Assembly (NCBI RefSeq): GCF_000253255.1 | Contig: NC_015579.1 | Location: forward strand, 124,001 to 188,000 | Source of the DNA: Novosphingobium sp. PP1Y | GTDB taxonomy: Bacteria; Pseudomonadota; Alphaproteobacteria; Sphingomonadales; Sphingomonadaceae | DNA: 64,000 nucleotides | Direction of reading: 5' to 3' | In this document: piece after piece, positions 25,641-33,279 of the stretch | Layout of the letters: every line of letters starts with the position of its first letter | Numbering within the stretch: the first letter of the stretch is position 1 | The notes under the pieces: generated by a model | Told to the model about the DNA's origin: nothing | Seen by the model: only the letters and a program-made list of their open reading frames with translations | Database searches by the model: none | Translations under genes and position numbers: made by a program

Positions 25641-26647
25641 CCAAAGGGCTCCAAAAGGTGATCGGCTGCCTGCGCGACTCGTTCGTCGGCGTCATGCCGT
25701 GCGCTCAGATAGAGCGAAAGTCGGTCGGCAACCTCATTGTCGCTGAGGACTTTAGGATCATAGGCCCATGTCTGGACCTCGATCCGGTGTTCGTCATAGG
25801 CCCAGGCAGGTTCCAATCCGTGATGCCGCGCCATCCGCTTCCATGCGGCGGCCGGCGCCGCCCTGCATTCAATTCGCGGTTCGTTGAGCATCGTATATCG
25901 GGCAAGGGCGCTTTCGCCCGCCAACACCGCCTCGTTCAGGGGCAGATCGCCCGTGACATAACGAGTCTTGCGCACCGGCGATTGCAAGCGCCCCTCGACC
26001 GCGCGCCAAAGGTCGCCGCCACCAAAGCGAAGACTGAGGCGACGCTGGCGGCCGACGCGGTGCGGCCGCGCCAGTTCGAGCGCTTCCAGTTCATCGAACG
26101 CCCGGCTCATGCTCATGATCGCGACTTGGTAGCGCTCGGAGAGCTGGGTCAGGCTGGCATCGTTCACATCGTGCCCAAGCAGGGCGGCCAGAATTACGAC
26201 CTGAGTGGTGGGAGACACCCGCTCGGACGACGGTCCCGGTTCGCTGGAATAGGTCTCGCGCAGGTCGACAAACGCTTCGGGCACATAGAATTGTGCGCCC
26301 GGCGAGATGAACGCGACGCGCTTCTCCACGAGGCGCCGACGCAATGCCGCCGGTACAGCTTCGAGCAACAGCACGAACAGGCGGGCATCGATATGGCGTC
26401 GCATCTGGTCCCGATGCTTCAGGAACTCGTCAACACCGCCTATTCCGCCGCTTTGCGGAACGATGAACACGGTCGGACTGTCGAGCAGTTCCCCGCGCCA
26501 CAAGGCATAGCGATCATACAAGAAGTGCGGGAGCCCGAGCGGCTTAATGGGATCGAGATGGAGGTGCGCACCGAAAGCTTCGCGCGCATAAGTTTCCGAT
26601 GCGTTCGCCAGCGCGCGTAATCGCAGGTCAGGAAATTCATCTAACAT
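25634..26647 (-). CDS. Winged-helix antitoxin-like protein (AbiEi-like)
   Basis: The 337-aa protein is encoded immediately before the nucleotidyltransferase with overlap, the usual antitoxin-toxin order. It contains a winged-helix-like section (SLTQLSERYQVAIMSMSRAFDELEAL, then RPHRVGRQRRLSL) around residues 165-205. It is longer than typical AbiEi (about 200-280 aa), with an N-terminal half of unknown function. Three copies of ATCTAACAT surround its start, consistent with autoregulation. Confidence 0.65.
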   Translation of the reverse strand: MLDEFPDLRLRALANASETYAREAFGAHLHLDPIKPLGLPHFLYDRYALWRGELLDSPTVFIVPQSGGIGGVDEFLKHRDQMRRHIDARLFVLLLEAVPAALRRRLVEKRVAFISPGAQFYVPEAFVDLRETYSSEPGPSSERVSPTTQVVILAALLGHDVNDASLTQLSERYQVAIMSMSRAFDELEALELARPHRVGRQRRLSLRFGGGDLWRAVEGRLQSPVRKTRYVTGDLPLNEAVLAGESALARYTMLNEPRIECRAAPAAAWKRMARHHGLEPAWAYDEHRIEVQTWAYDPKVLSDNEVADRLSLYLSARHDADERVAQAADHLLEPFGW

Positions 26648-26700
26648 CGCACCGTTTATCTAACATCAGCGGTGTTAAATATCAACTTCAATGTTAGATA
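26639..26700. promoter_or_regulatory. Operator cluster of the AbiE-like operon
   Basis: ATCTAACATC occurs at 26639-26648 and 26658-26667 as a direct repeat, and TATCTAACAT (26657-26666) is matched by its reverse complement at 26691-26700, a perfect 10-bp inverted repeat with 24 bp between arms. The first copy covers the start codon at 26647. Confidence 0.7.
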
Positions 26701-26864
26701 GCATGGTTCCCGCTTCTTCGGCAGCGATCCGCTGCTCTATTTCCTGGGCTTCGGACACGCCTACCGCGCACATATTCGCTGCCCGTGCCAAAGCCGCGGC
26801 TTTGGACCTGTTGATCGACAAAAGCCTTGAGCGCGTCGGGAAGCGAAATGTTCATCGTCGCCAT
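26694..26864 (-). pseudogene. Truncated or frameshifted ParD-like antitoxin
   Basis: The 56-codon frame starts MATMNISLPDALKAFVDQQV and continues GFGTGSEYVR, the ParD ribbon-helix-helix N-terminus, then changes abruptly to an Arg-rich tail. Another frame after that point encodes EAQEIEQRIAAEEAG, which fits an antitoxin C-terminus, so a frameshift is likely. No toxin gene follows. Compare the intact ParD at 43447-43692. Confidence 0.65.
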
Positions 26865-26915
26865 AGGCCGCTTATTCCGCCAATGGCAAAATTTGCCAAG
26901 TTGGCTGCTTGACCG

Positions 26916-28514
26916 TCACGACATCGGAACAAGCCGTTGGCCTGTTCGGGCCGCCTCCGTCGTTTGTACGGCAATGAAGCGCGCTAGTGGAATCTCGCTC
27001 AGAGGTCGTTCCGAAGCCATCTCACGAGCGACGAGCGCCATTTCGATCCAGTCCGAGCCGTTGCCGTCACCTCGCTGTGCAAATGCACTCCAAGCGATGA
27101 CGCTGGCCCAATAGGCCCGCTTCGGTTCCAGCACCTTCTCGATAATTGCGGCGATCCGGTCTTCGATCTTGCGCTTGCCTTTGATCGCTGCGGCGACATC
27201 GTCGCCATTCTCAAACCAGGAATCGATCTGAGGGTTGGTCGCCAGCCACCGGCCTGAAGCGCGCACTGCCCTCTTCACCGCCTTGGCATCGGTTTCCGCA
27301 GCGTCGGTCTCCGCGAGCATCGAGGCAATGAGATCTTCCACCGATAGAAAAGTGGGCGCGACATCCGAGAGCCCCATAAGCGTGATCGCCTGAACGAGGC
27401 CAAATGGGGGTGGCGAGTTAGCCGGACCGTCCGCCATTGCGCTGCTCAGGATCAAGGCCGTATCCTCAGCCGTCGCTTCATGGACCGGCATCTCGGATGC
27501 AATATGGTCAAGCATGTCTTCGATCTCAGGCCTGCTCAGCGAGTGCACTACCCAAGCGTCCCGCACACCATGACCCTGCTTGACCAAAATCGAAACCAGC
27601 GCGTTCTTCCTGCCCTGCTTGATCGATGCAAATATGCTTTGGGCTCCCGCCCCATCGCGCTCGGATAGCAGAAGTTCCCTGACCTGAATTGCGGGGCGCT
27701 TCTCCGGCACCGAGTCGACAGCTCGTGCGGCTCTAATGATCGCGTCGATTGCACGGCGCCGATCTTCTGGGACCCAGTTTCGGATCAGCATGAGGTTGGT
27801 AACCGACGATGCCGGTATGAGCCCTCGTTTCGCGGTCTCTTTCATCATGGAGGCTAACGGCAAGGCGATCGCGGGTTCTGCAAGAAGCCAACCGATAGCG
27901 GCCTCGCGCAGACTGGATTCGTCAGCGAGGACGAAACCTTCCAACAGACTGAGTTGCAGCTCGGCAGGCATGGCTGCTGTCAACTCGGCGAACTGGCTGT
28001 GGATCAGGAAAGGGTCGCCCTCACAGGCTGTCACCAAGTCCTTCAACATTTCGTCGACATCTGCCGTCGGGAGATTCTGTTGGTCAGCTCCGGTCTGGAT
28101 CATTGCGTGATCCATTGCGCTGCGTATGTCTTCCCCCACGTCGATCCCAGCCCGTGAAAACGCCGAGACAAGCGCCACCGCTGCTGTCGGCACGAGCTTG
28201 CCGGCACGCATCTGCTGAGCGATCGCGGCCCTGACATTCTCCATGGCCATGCCCGCATGGCCGTTTCCGGCTTCGCTGCGCTGACGTAGCTGCTCAAGAG
28301 CCTGATCAAGCATGAACGAATATGCCTGATGCATCGTTGAGTCAGGCCGCTTCTTGCGCCCTTCGGCAGCGGTGAGGTCGACGATCAGGATTAAGGCTTC
28401 GGGTTGAGCTGCCAGCATCTCTCCGACGCTGTGGGCCCCGGGCGACAGTTCGCCCGAGCGGATATCATCCCGAACCATGCGTGCAATTTGCTGGATGGCG
28501 GCACGTGGCGTCAC
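26916..28514 (-). CDS. Unrecognised 532-aa helical protein
   Basis: I do not recognise this family. The protein is almost entirely alpha-helical with repeated helix-turn-helix-like pairs (for example IAQQMRAGKLVPTAAVALVS and LQLSLLEGFVLADESSLREA), suggesting a HEAT-like solenoid or all-helical scaffold, with no signal peptide and no enzyme motif. The GTG at 28514 is chosen because its GTGA overlaps the stop of the upstream membrane-protein gene and AGGA lies ten bases upstream; the frame extends to 28583. It forms a two-gene operon with that protein and lies back to back with kup. Confidence 0.75.
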   Translation of the reverse strand: MTPRAAIQQIARMVRDDIRSGELSPGAHSVGEMLAAQPEALILIVDLTAAEGRKKRPDSTMHQAYSFMLDQALEQLRQRSEAGNGHAGMAMENVRAAIAQQMRAGKLVPTAAVALVSAFSRAGIDVGEDIRSAMDHAMIQTGADQQNLPTADVDEMLKDLVTACEGDPFLIHSQFAELTAAMPAELQLSLLEGFVLADESSLREAAIGWLLAEPAIALPLASMMKETAKRGLIPASSVTNLMLIRNWVPEDRRRAIDAIIRAARAVDSVPEKRPAIQVRELLLSERDGAGAQSIFASIKQGRKNALVSILVKQGHGVRDAWVVHSLSRPEIEDMLDHIASEMPVHEATAEDTALILSSAMADGPANSPPPFGLVQAITLMGLSDVAPTFLSVEDLIASMLAETDAAETDAKAVKRAVRASGRWLATNPQIDSWFENGDDVAAAIKGKRKIEDRIAAIIEKVLEPKRAYWASVIAWSAFAQRGDGNGSDWIEMALVAREMASERPLSEIPLARFIAVQTTEAARTGQRLVPMS

Positions 28515-28675
28515 GATTGATGTTCCTTTCTCGCACGGCGTTTCGTAGCCGGTACAACTAGCGGCAGCGCGGCGACAATCCATAGCGCCATCGTGGAATA
28601 TTGTAGCACTCGATCCGCCGCCTGACCTTCCGCGACTTTCAGGGCTCTGGCCTTCTCCAGGGTTTTAGAACTCAT
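28511..28675 (-). CDS. 54-aa single-helix membrane protein
   Basis: The product begins MSSKTLEKARALKVAEG, has one membrane helix (TMALWIVAALPLVVPA) and ends with a basic tail (TKRRARKEHQS). Its stop overlaps the GTG start of the 532-aa gene, so the two are probably made together and may interact at the membrane. ATG 28684 and TTG 28699 are alternative starts. Decayed copies in the repeats at 18560-18767 and 24500-24753 support that this is a real gene family linked to the dispersed element. Confidence 0.65.
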   Translation of the reverse strand: MSSKTLEKARALKVAEGQAADRVLQYSTMALWIVAALPLVVPATKRRARKEHQS

Positions 28676-28699
28676 CTTGCACATTTCTCGCTCATTCAA

Positions 28700-28821
28700 T
28701 TTCGAGCGCGAAACAGCCGTAGGTTGCCAGTCCGCATGGGCAGACGGACAAACCGATGGTCGTTTTCATCATTGGCGTACCGATATTGGGCTTTGCACGG
28801 ATTGGTCCCGGCGGTGGGTAG
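28700..28821 (+). repeat. Dispersed element, copy D, upstream of kup
   Basis: The 66-nt core 28756-28821 is identical to copy C. It lies between the divergent 54-aa gene and kup, about 150 bp before the kup start, so it may be a leader or control region. The flank GCCAGTCCGCATGGGCAGAC is shared with copies B and C. Confidence 0.75.
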
Positions 28822-28971
28822 GCTTCAGCTGCGCAGGCTCGCGTGGTTACGACCGGGGACAGACATAGATAGCGGAGTTTATGCATTTTTAATGGCGCGT
28901 CGGCGGCTTTCCCATGGCGCCTTAATGCCCCGGCGAGCGATCTTGCTTTCCAAGATTGAATGGAAACCAAG

Positions 28972-30876
28972 ATGCGCGAAAAGTCCCCTTTGCCCCATGC
29001 ATCCACCGCTGCCCTGACCTTAGGCGCGATCGGCGTCGTCTATGGCGATATCGGCACGAGCCCGCTCTATGCCTTTCGCGAGGCGCTTGCCCATGTCGGC
29101 GGGCAGGAGATCGGCAGCAGTGACATCATCGGGGTGCTGTCTCTGGCGCTTTGGGCGCTGATCATCGTCGTCACGCTGAAATACGTGCTCTTTCTGTGCC
29201 GGATGGACAACAAGGGTGAGGGCGGTGTGCTCTCGCTCATGGCTCTGGCGCGGATCGCGACCGGGGGGCGCTGGTTGATCGTCACCATCCTCGGTGCGAC
29301 GGGCGCCGCGCTGTTCTATGGCGATGCGATCATCACCCCGGCCCTGTCGGTTCTCGCCGCTGTCGAAGGTCTAAGGACCGTGCCGGGGCTTGAGGGCATG
29401 GAACTGCCGATGATCCTGGGCCTGACGATGGCGATCCTGTTCGGGCTGTTCGCCTTCCAGTCGCGCGGGACGGCCGGCGTCGCCAGCCTGTTCGGCCCGG
29501 TGTGCTGTGTCTGGTTCCTTGCGCTTGCGGCGCTCGGCCTCATCCATATCTTCGATGCGCCGCAGATCCTGGCCGCTTTCAATCCGCTCGCGGCCACCGG
29601 CTTTCTCACGCAGCACGGTATGGCCGGGCTCTTCGTGCTCGGAGCGGTGTTCCTGACCGTGACCGGTGCTGAAGCGCTGATCGCCGACATGGGCCACTTC
29701 GGGCGCGGGCCGATCCAGCTGGGCTGGCTGAGCTTCGTCTGGCCGGCGCTTACGCTGAACTATCTCGGACAGGGCGCCATGGCGCTGCAGGCCCTTGCCG
29801 ACGCGCAGGCCGCGGGCAGGCCGTTCGAGAACGCGGACTGGTTCTTCCTGATGGCGCCCGACGCGCTGCGGGCGCCGCTTGTCGTCCTGGCGACATTCGC
29901 GACCATCATTGCCAGCCAGGCCGTGATCACCGGCGCCTACTCGCTGACGCATCAGGCGATTGCGCTGGGACTGCTGCCGCGCATGACGATCCGCCAGACT
30001 TCGGCATCCCAGAGGGGCCAGATCTACATGCCGATAGTGAACTGGCTGCTTCTGGGCGGAGTGCTGGTCCTGGTCTTCGCCTTCAAGAGCAGTTCGGCCA
30101 TGGCCACGGCCTATGGGATCGCGGTGACCGGCACCATGGTCGTGACAAGCCTGCTTGCCTTCATCATCGCCTGGCGCGCATGGCACTGGCAGCCGTTCTG
30201 GACCGCGCTCCTGCTTGCGCCGTTCCTTGGCCTCGACATCATTTTCCTGGGGGCCAATGTCCTTCGTATCATGCAAGGCGGTTGGGTCCCGCTGCTCGTC
30301 GCAGGTGTCATGGGGACGGTGATCGCGACCTGGCTGAGGGGTCGGCAGGTCATGCGCCTGCGCATCGCCAGGCAGGGCGCCTCGATGCAGCAGCTGGCCG
30401 CCGCGCTGGAGCAGCGCCCTGCAGTGATCATTCCCGGCGTGGCCGTGTTTCCGACCGAGAACCTCGACGTTGCCCCCTCGGCGCTTCTGCACAACCTCAA
30501 GCACAACAAGGCGCTGCACGAAACGAACGTGCTGCTAAAGGTGGTCACCGAGGGCGTGCCCTACGTGGCGCCCGCCGATCGACTGGCGCTGGAGCGGATT
30601 AACGAGCGCTTCACCCGCGCCGTCCTGCATTATGGATACATGGATCAGGTCGACGTGCCGAGCGACCTCTCCCGCGGCGAAGGGCTGCTGCTGGGCCGAG
30701 GCGGGACTTCGTTCTTCGTGGGGCGCAATGCCATCCGGCGCGCCAGCAATCCCATGTTGCCGCGGTGGATGACGTGGCTTTATCGCTTCCTGCACCGTAA
30801 TGCTGCCGATCCTACGGCCTGGTTCGCCATTCCGGCCAATCGCGTCGTGGAGCTCGGAAGCCAGATCGAATTGTGA
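28972..30876 (+). CDS. kup: Kup/Trk-type potassium transporter
   Basis: Kup is a proton-coupled potassium uptake permease. The protein (634 aa from ATG 28972) has twelve predicted membrane helices in the first 430 residues, the family signature GAIGVVYGDIGTSPLYAFRE near the N-terminus, GDAIITPALSVLAAVEGL and a hydrophilic C-terminal domain. ATG 28972 fits the family start and has GGAAA upstream; ATG 28960 is an alternative. The kdpD/kdpE-like genes follow, an unusual arrangement suggesting dedicated two-component control of Kup. Confidence 0.93.
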   Translation: MREKSPLPHASTAALTLGAIGVVYGDIGTSPLYAFREALAHVGGQEIGSSDIIGVLSLALWALIIVVTLKYVLFLCRMDNKGEGGVLSLMALARIATGGRWLIVTILGATGAALFYGDAIITPALSVLAAVEGLRTVPGLEGMELPMILGLTMAILFGLFAFQSRGTAGVASLFGPVCCVWFLALAALGLIHIFDAPQILAAFNPLAATGFLTQHGMAGLFVLGAVFLTVTGAEALIADMGHFGRGPIQLGWLSFVWPALTLNYLGQGAMALQALADAQAAGRPFENADWFFLMAPDALRAPLVVLATFATIIASQAVITGAYSLTHQAIALGLLPRMTIRQTSASQRGQIYMPIVNWLLLGGVLVLVFAFKSSSAMATAYGIAVTGTMVVTSLLAFIIAWRAWHWQPFWTALLLAPFLGLDIIFLGANVLRIMQGGWVPLLVAGVMGTVIATWLRGRQVMRLRIARQGASMQQLAAALEQRPAVIIPGVAVFPTENLDVAPSALLHNLKHNKALHETNVLLKVVTEGVPYVAPADRLALERINERFTRAVLHYGYMDQVDVPSDLSRGEGLLLGRGGTSFFVGRNAIRRASNPMLPRWMTWLYRFLHRNAADPTAWFAIPANRVVELGSQIEL

Positions 30877-30901
30877 CCCGAGAGCAGCTGGACAGGACAC
30901 T

Positions 30902-32347
30902 ATGCAACGCTCGATTGCCTCTTATGCGATTGCCCTGTTCGGCGTGGCGGCCATTGCCTGGCTGACCGCAACCCTGCTGCCGCAGATCGGCATCGCTTCG
31001 GCCGCGCTGCTGTTTCTTCTGCCCGTTCTCTACGCGGCTGTGCGCGGCGGGTTGCTGCCCGGTCTGCTGGCCGCCTTTGCAGGTGCGATCGCCTACAACT
31101 TCTTCCTTCTTCCGCCGCGCTTCACGCTGCGGATCCACGGTTTCGACAACGTGATCAGCGTTCTCGTGTTCGTCGTGGTTGCCGTGGTGACGAGCCGGCT
31201 TGCGACATTGCTGAAAGCGCGCGAGGAGGAAGCGCTGGCCCGCGCCGCCTGCAGCGAGGAACTGGCCGCGCTTTCGGCTTTGCTGGCGAGCAAGGATGCC
31301 GCATCGGCGCTGGGCGAGGCCATCAGCTGGCTTGAACGTCGCCACGACCGCATTCTGCTGATCGACGAGGATTTCTTGTCCGGCAATGATGCCGGTCTGT
31401 CCGCGCTCGACCTGGCCGCAGCATCATGGGCCCTCCATAACGCAGACATGACCGGCCACGCCACGCAGGTCATGCCTGCTGCAGACTGGACTTTCATACC
31501 TCTTGGCCCCCGCCTCGGGACGGACCCGGATGTCCTTGCCGTTGCCCGTCCCGCGACCGGCGTCACGCGCGGCGCAAGCGAGCTGTCCCATCTCGGGCAG
31601 ATTGCCGCGCTGCTCGGTCAGGCCCGGGACCGGGCCGCGCTTGAGCAGCAGACGCGCGAGCGCGAACGCCTCGCCCAGGGTGACCGGTTAAGGCGCACCT
31701 TCCTCGCCTCGCTCGCACATGATTTTCACACGCCGCTGACGGTCATAACCGGACGACTTGTATCGCTCAGCCAAACCGTGCCCGATGCCGACGAAGCCCT
31801 TGAAGCGGCACGGCGATTGGAACGGATGCTGGAGGACCTGCTCGGCGCTGCGCGGATCGAAGACGGTTCGGTCGCACCGCGGATGGAAAGCGTCGATCTC
31901 GTCGATGTCGTCGGGGCCGCGGTGGAGGCCGTGCGCCTGCCGGGCCGGATCGCATTGGTGCGCGATATCCCGCCGGACCTCCCATTCGTCCATGCGGATC
32001 CGGTCCTGCTGCGCCATTGTCTGATCAACTTGCTGGATAATGCCGGGCGGCACGCCTCCGGCACCGTTACGCTTTCGGCGCGATGTGCAGGTTCCCGCAT
32101 GGCGCTGGCGGTCTGCGATGACGGTGGCGGGATCGCCGAAGCGGACCGCGCGCGGATCTTCGAGCGGTTCATCAGGCTTGAAGGCGATGACCGGGGGCAG
32201 GGCAGTGGGCTGGGCCTCTCGATCGTCAAGGGCTTCGCAGAGGCCATGGCGATCCCCATAACCGTGTCGGACAGCGCGTCCGGCGGCGCCTGTTTCCGTC
32301 TCTCGCTGGCGCAGGTCAGTCCCCGGCAACCGGAGCCCGAAGAATGA
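30902..32347 (+). CDS. kdpD: KdpD-like sensor kinase lacking the N-terminal KdpD/Usp region
   Basis: The 481-aa kinase starts directly with the DUF4118 membrane module (four helices, YAAVRGGLLPGLLAAFAGAIAYN), then a GAF-like region and a histidine kinase core: H-box SLAHDFHTPLTVITG, N-box LINLLDNAGRHA, G1 DDGGGI, G2 GQGSGLGLSI. E. coli KdpD is about 890 aa; the missing half normally binds c-di-AMP or regulatory partners. The gene lies 25 bp after kup and overlaps kdpE by four bases, so the three form an operon. Confidence 0.9.
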   Translation: MQRSIASYAIALFGVAAIAWLTATLLPQIGIASAALLFLLPVLYAAVRGGLLPGLLAAFAGAIAYNFFLLPPRFTLRIHGFDNVISVLVFVVVAVVTSRLATLLKAREEEALARAACSEELAALSALLASKDAASALGEAISWLERRHDRILLIDEDFLSGNDAGLSALDLAAASWALHNADMTGHATQVMPAADWTFIPLGPRLGTDPDVLAVARPATGVTRGASELSHLGQIAALLGQARDRAALEQQTRERERLAQGDRLRRTFLASLAHDFHTPLTVITGRLVSLSQTVPDADEALEAARRLERMLEDLLGAARIEDGSVAPRMESVDLVDVVGAAVEAVRLPGRIALVRDIPPDLPFVHADPVLLRHCLINLLDNAGRHASGTVTLSARCAGSRMALAVCDDGGGIAEADRARIFERFIRLEGDDRGQGSGLGLSIVKGFAEAMAIPITVSDSASGGACFRLSLAQVSPRQPEPEE

Positions 32348-33024
32348 GCAGTGTCCTGATCGTCGATGACGAAGCGGCAATCCGGCGCCTGCTCGAGGCA
32401 ATCCTGTCCCGCGCCGGTCACGACGTCATCGCTGCCCCGAACGCGGCCAGCGCGCTGTCCGCCCTCGATCGCGGCAATGTCGATGTCATCCTGCTCGACC
32501 TGGGCCTGCCCGACCGGGACGGACTGGAGGTTATCGCCGCGGTTCGGCAACGCTCCCCCATTCCGATCATCGTGCTGACGGCGCGCCACGAGACAGCTGA
32601 AAAGATCTCGGCCCTCGATCTCGGCGCGGACGATTATGTGACCAAGCCATTCGACAGTGACGAATTGCTGGCGCGCCTGCGCTCTGCCCTGCGCCGTTCC
32701 GGAACGGCGATGACCGGCGATGACGAGCACCTCGAATTCGGACCGGTCAGGATGGACCTGGCGCGTCACGAAGTGCGATGCAATGACGCACCGGTTGCCC
32801 TGACACCGCGCGAGTACGCGGTCCTCAAGGCCCTGCTGCAGGCCTCGGGACGCATCCTCACCCACGCCGCCATCCTCGAACAGGTATGGGGCAAGACGCA
32901 CGTCGAAAGCGTCGACTACCTGCGCGTCGTCATCCGCGCCTTGCGGCTGAAACTGGAAGCCGACCCCTCGGACCCTCGCCTGATCCGCAATGAACCGGGC
33001 ATTGGCTACAGGCTGGTTGGATAG
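32344..33024 (+). CDS. kdpE: KdpE-like response regulator
   Basis: The 226-aa OmpR-type regulator has the receiver (phosphoacceptor Asp in DVILLDLGLPDRDG, Lys in VTKPFD) and a winged-helix DNA-binding domain ending with SVDYLRVVIRALRLKLE and GIGYRLVG, typical of KdpE. It overlaps the sensor gene (ATGA). No kdpFABC genes are present here, so its likely local target is the kup operon. Confidence 0.93.
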   Translation: MSSVLIVDDEAAIRRLLEAILSRAGHDVIAAPNAASALSALDRGNVDVILLDLGLPDRDGLEVIAAVRQRSPIPIIVLTARHETAEKISALDLGADDYVTKPFDSDELLARLRSALRRSGTAMTGDDEHLEFGPVRMDLARHEVRCNDAPVALTPREYAVLKALLQASGRILTHAAILEQVWGKTHVESVDYLRVVIRALRLKLEADPSDPRLIRNEPGIGYRLVG

Positions 33025-33110
33025 GGCAGGCTTTCCGATCCAGGCTGCGCGCTGCGCCGTGGCATTGCCCTCAATGCGGATGCAGCCTCACCGGACCTCC
33101 AGGCCCGCTT

Positions 33111-33128
33111 CTAGCAATGCATTGCTAG
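33111..33128. promoter_or_regulatory. Perfect 18-bp palindrome (candidate operator)
   Basis: CTAGCAATG-CATTGCTAG is a perfect 18-bp dyad in the 255-bp gap before the Tad-like genes. Length and symmetry resemble LuxR/TraR-type boxes, but no such regulator gene is in the window. Confidence 0.45.
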
Positions 33129-33222
33129 TGGAGATCCAACCTGCCGGCAGGTGTACTTCAAAACGATCCGAAAAATTAACGAATCATTTGTGTTTTTTAC
33201 GTAAAAACAGCCCGGGGAATTG

Positions 33223-33242
33223 CACCTGCTTTGTTGCAGGTG
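33223..33242 (+). promoter_or_regulatory. Small hairpin before the vWA gene
   Basis: CACCTGC and GCAGGTG form a perfect 7-bp stem with a 6-base loop, 37 bp before the chosen start at 33280 and touching the alternative start at 33247. There is no T-run, so it is not a typical terminator; it could affect translation. Confidence 0.35.
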
Positions 33243-33279
33243 ACTAATGGCAAATTGCTCCTGTGGGGGGGGTATACAC

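Noticed and set aside
29371..30519. Minus-strand frame of 382 codons opposite kup
   Set aside because: Shadow of the transporter gene; highly charged, low-complexity product.
31726..32901. Minus-strand frame of 391 codons opposite kdpD/kdpE
   Set aside because: Spans two real genes on the other strand and has no family resemblance.
33223..33242. Hairpin before the vWA gene as a transcription terminator for kdpE
   Set aside because: Short stem, no following T-run and located over 190 bp after the kdpE stop.
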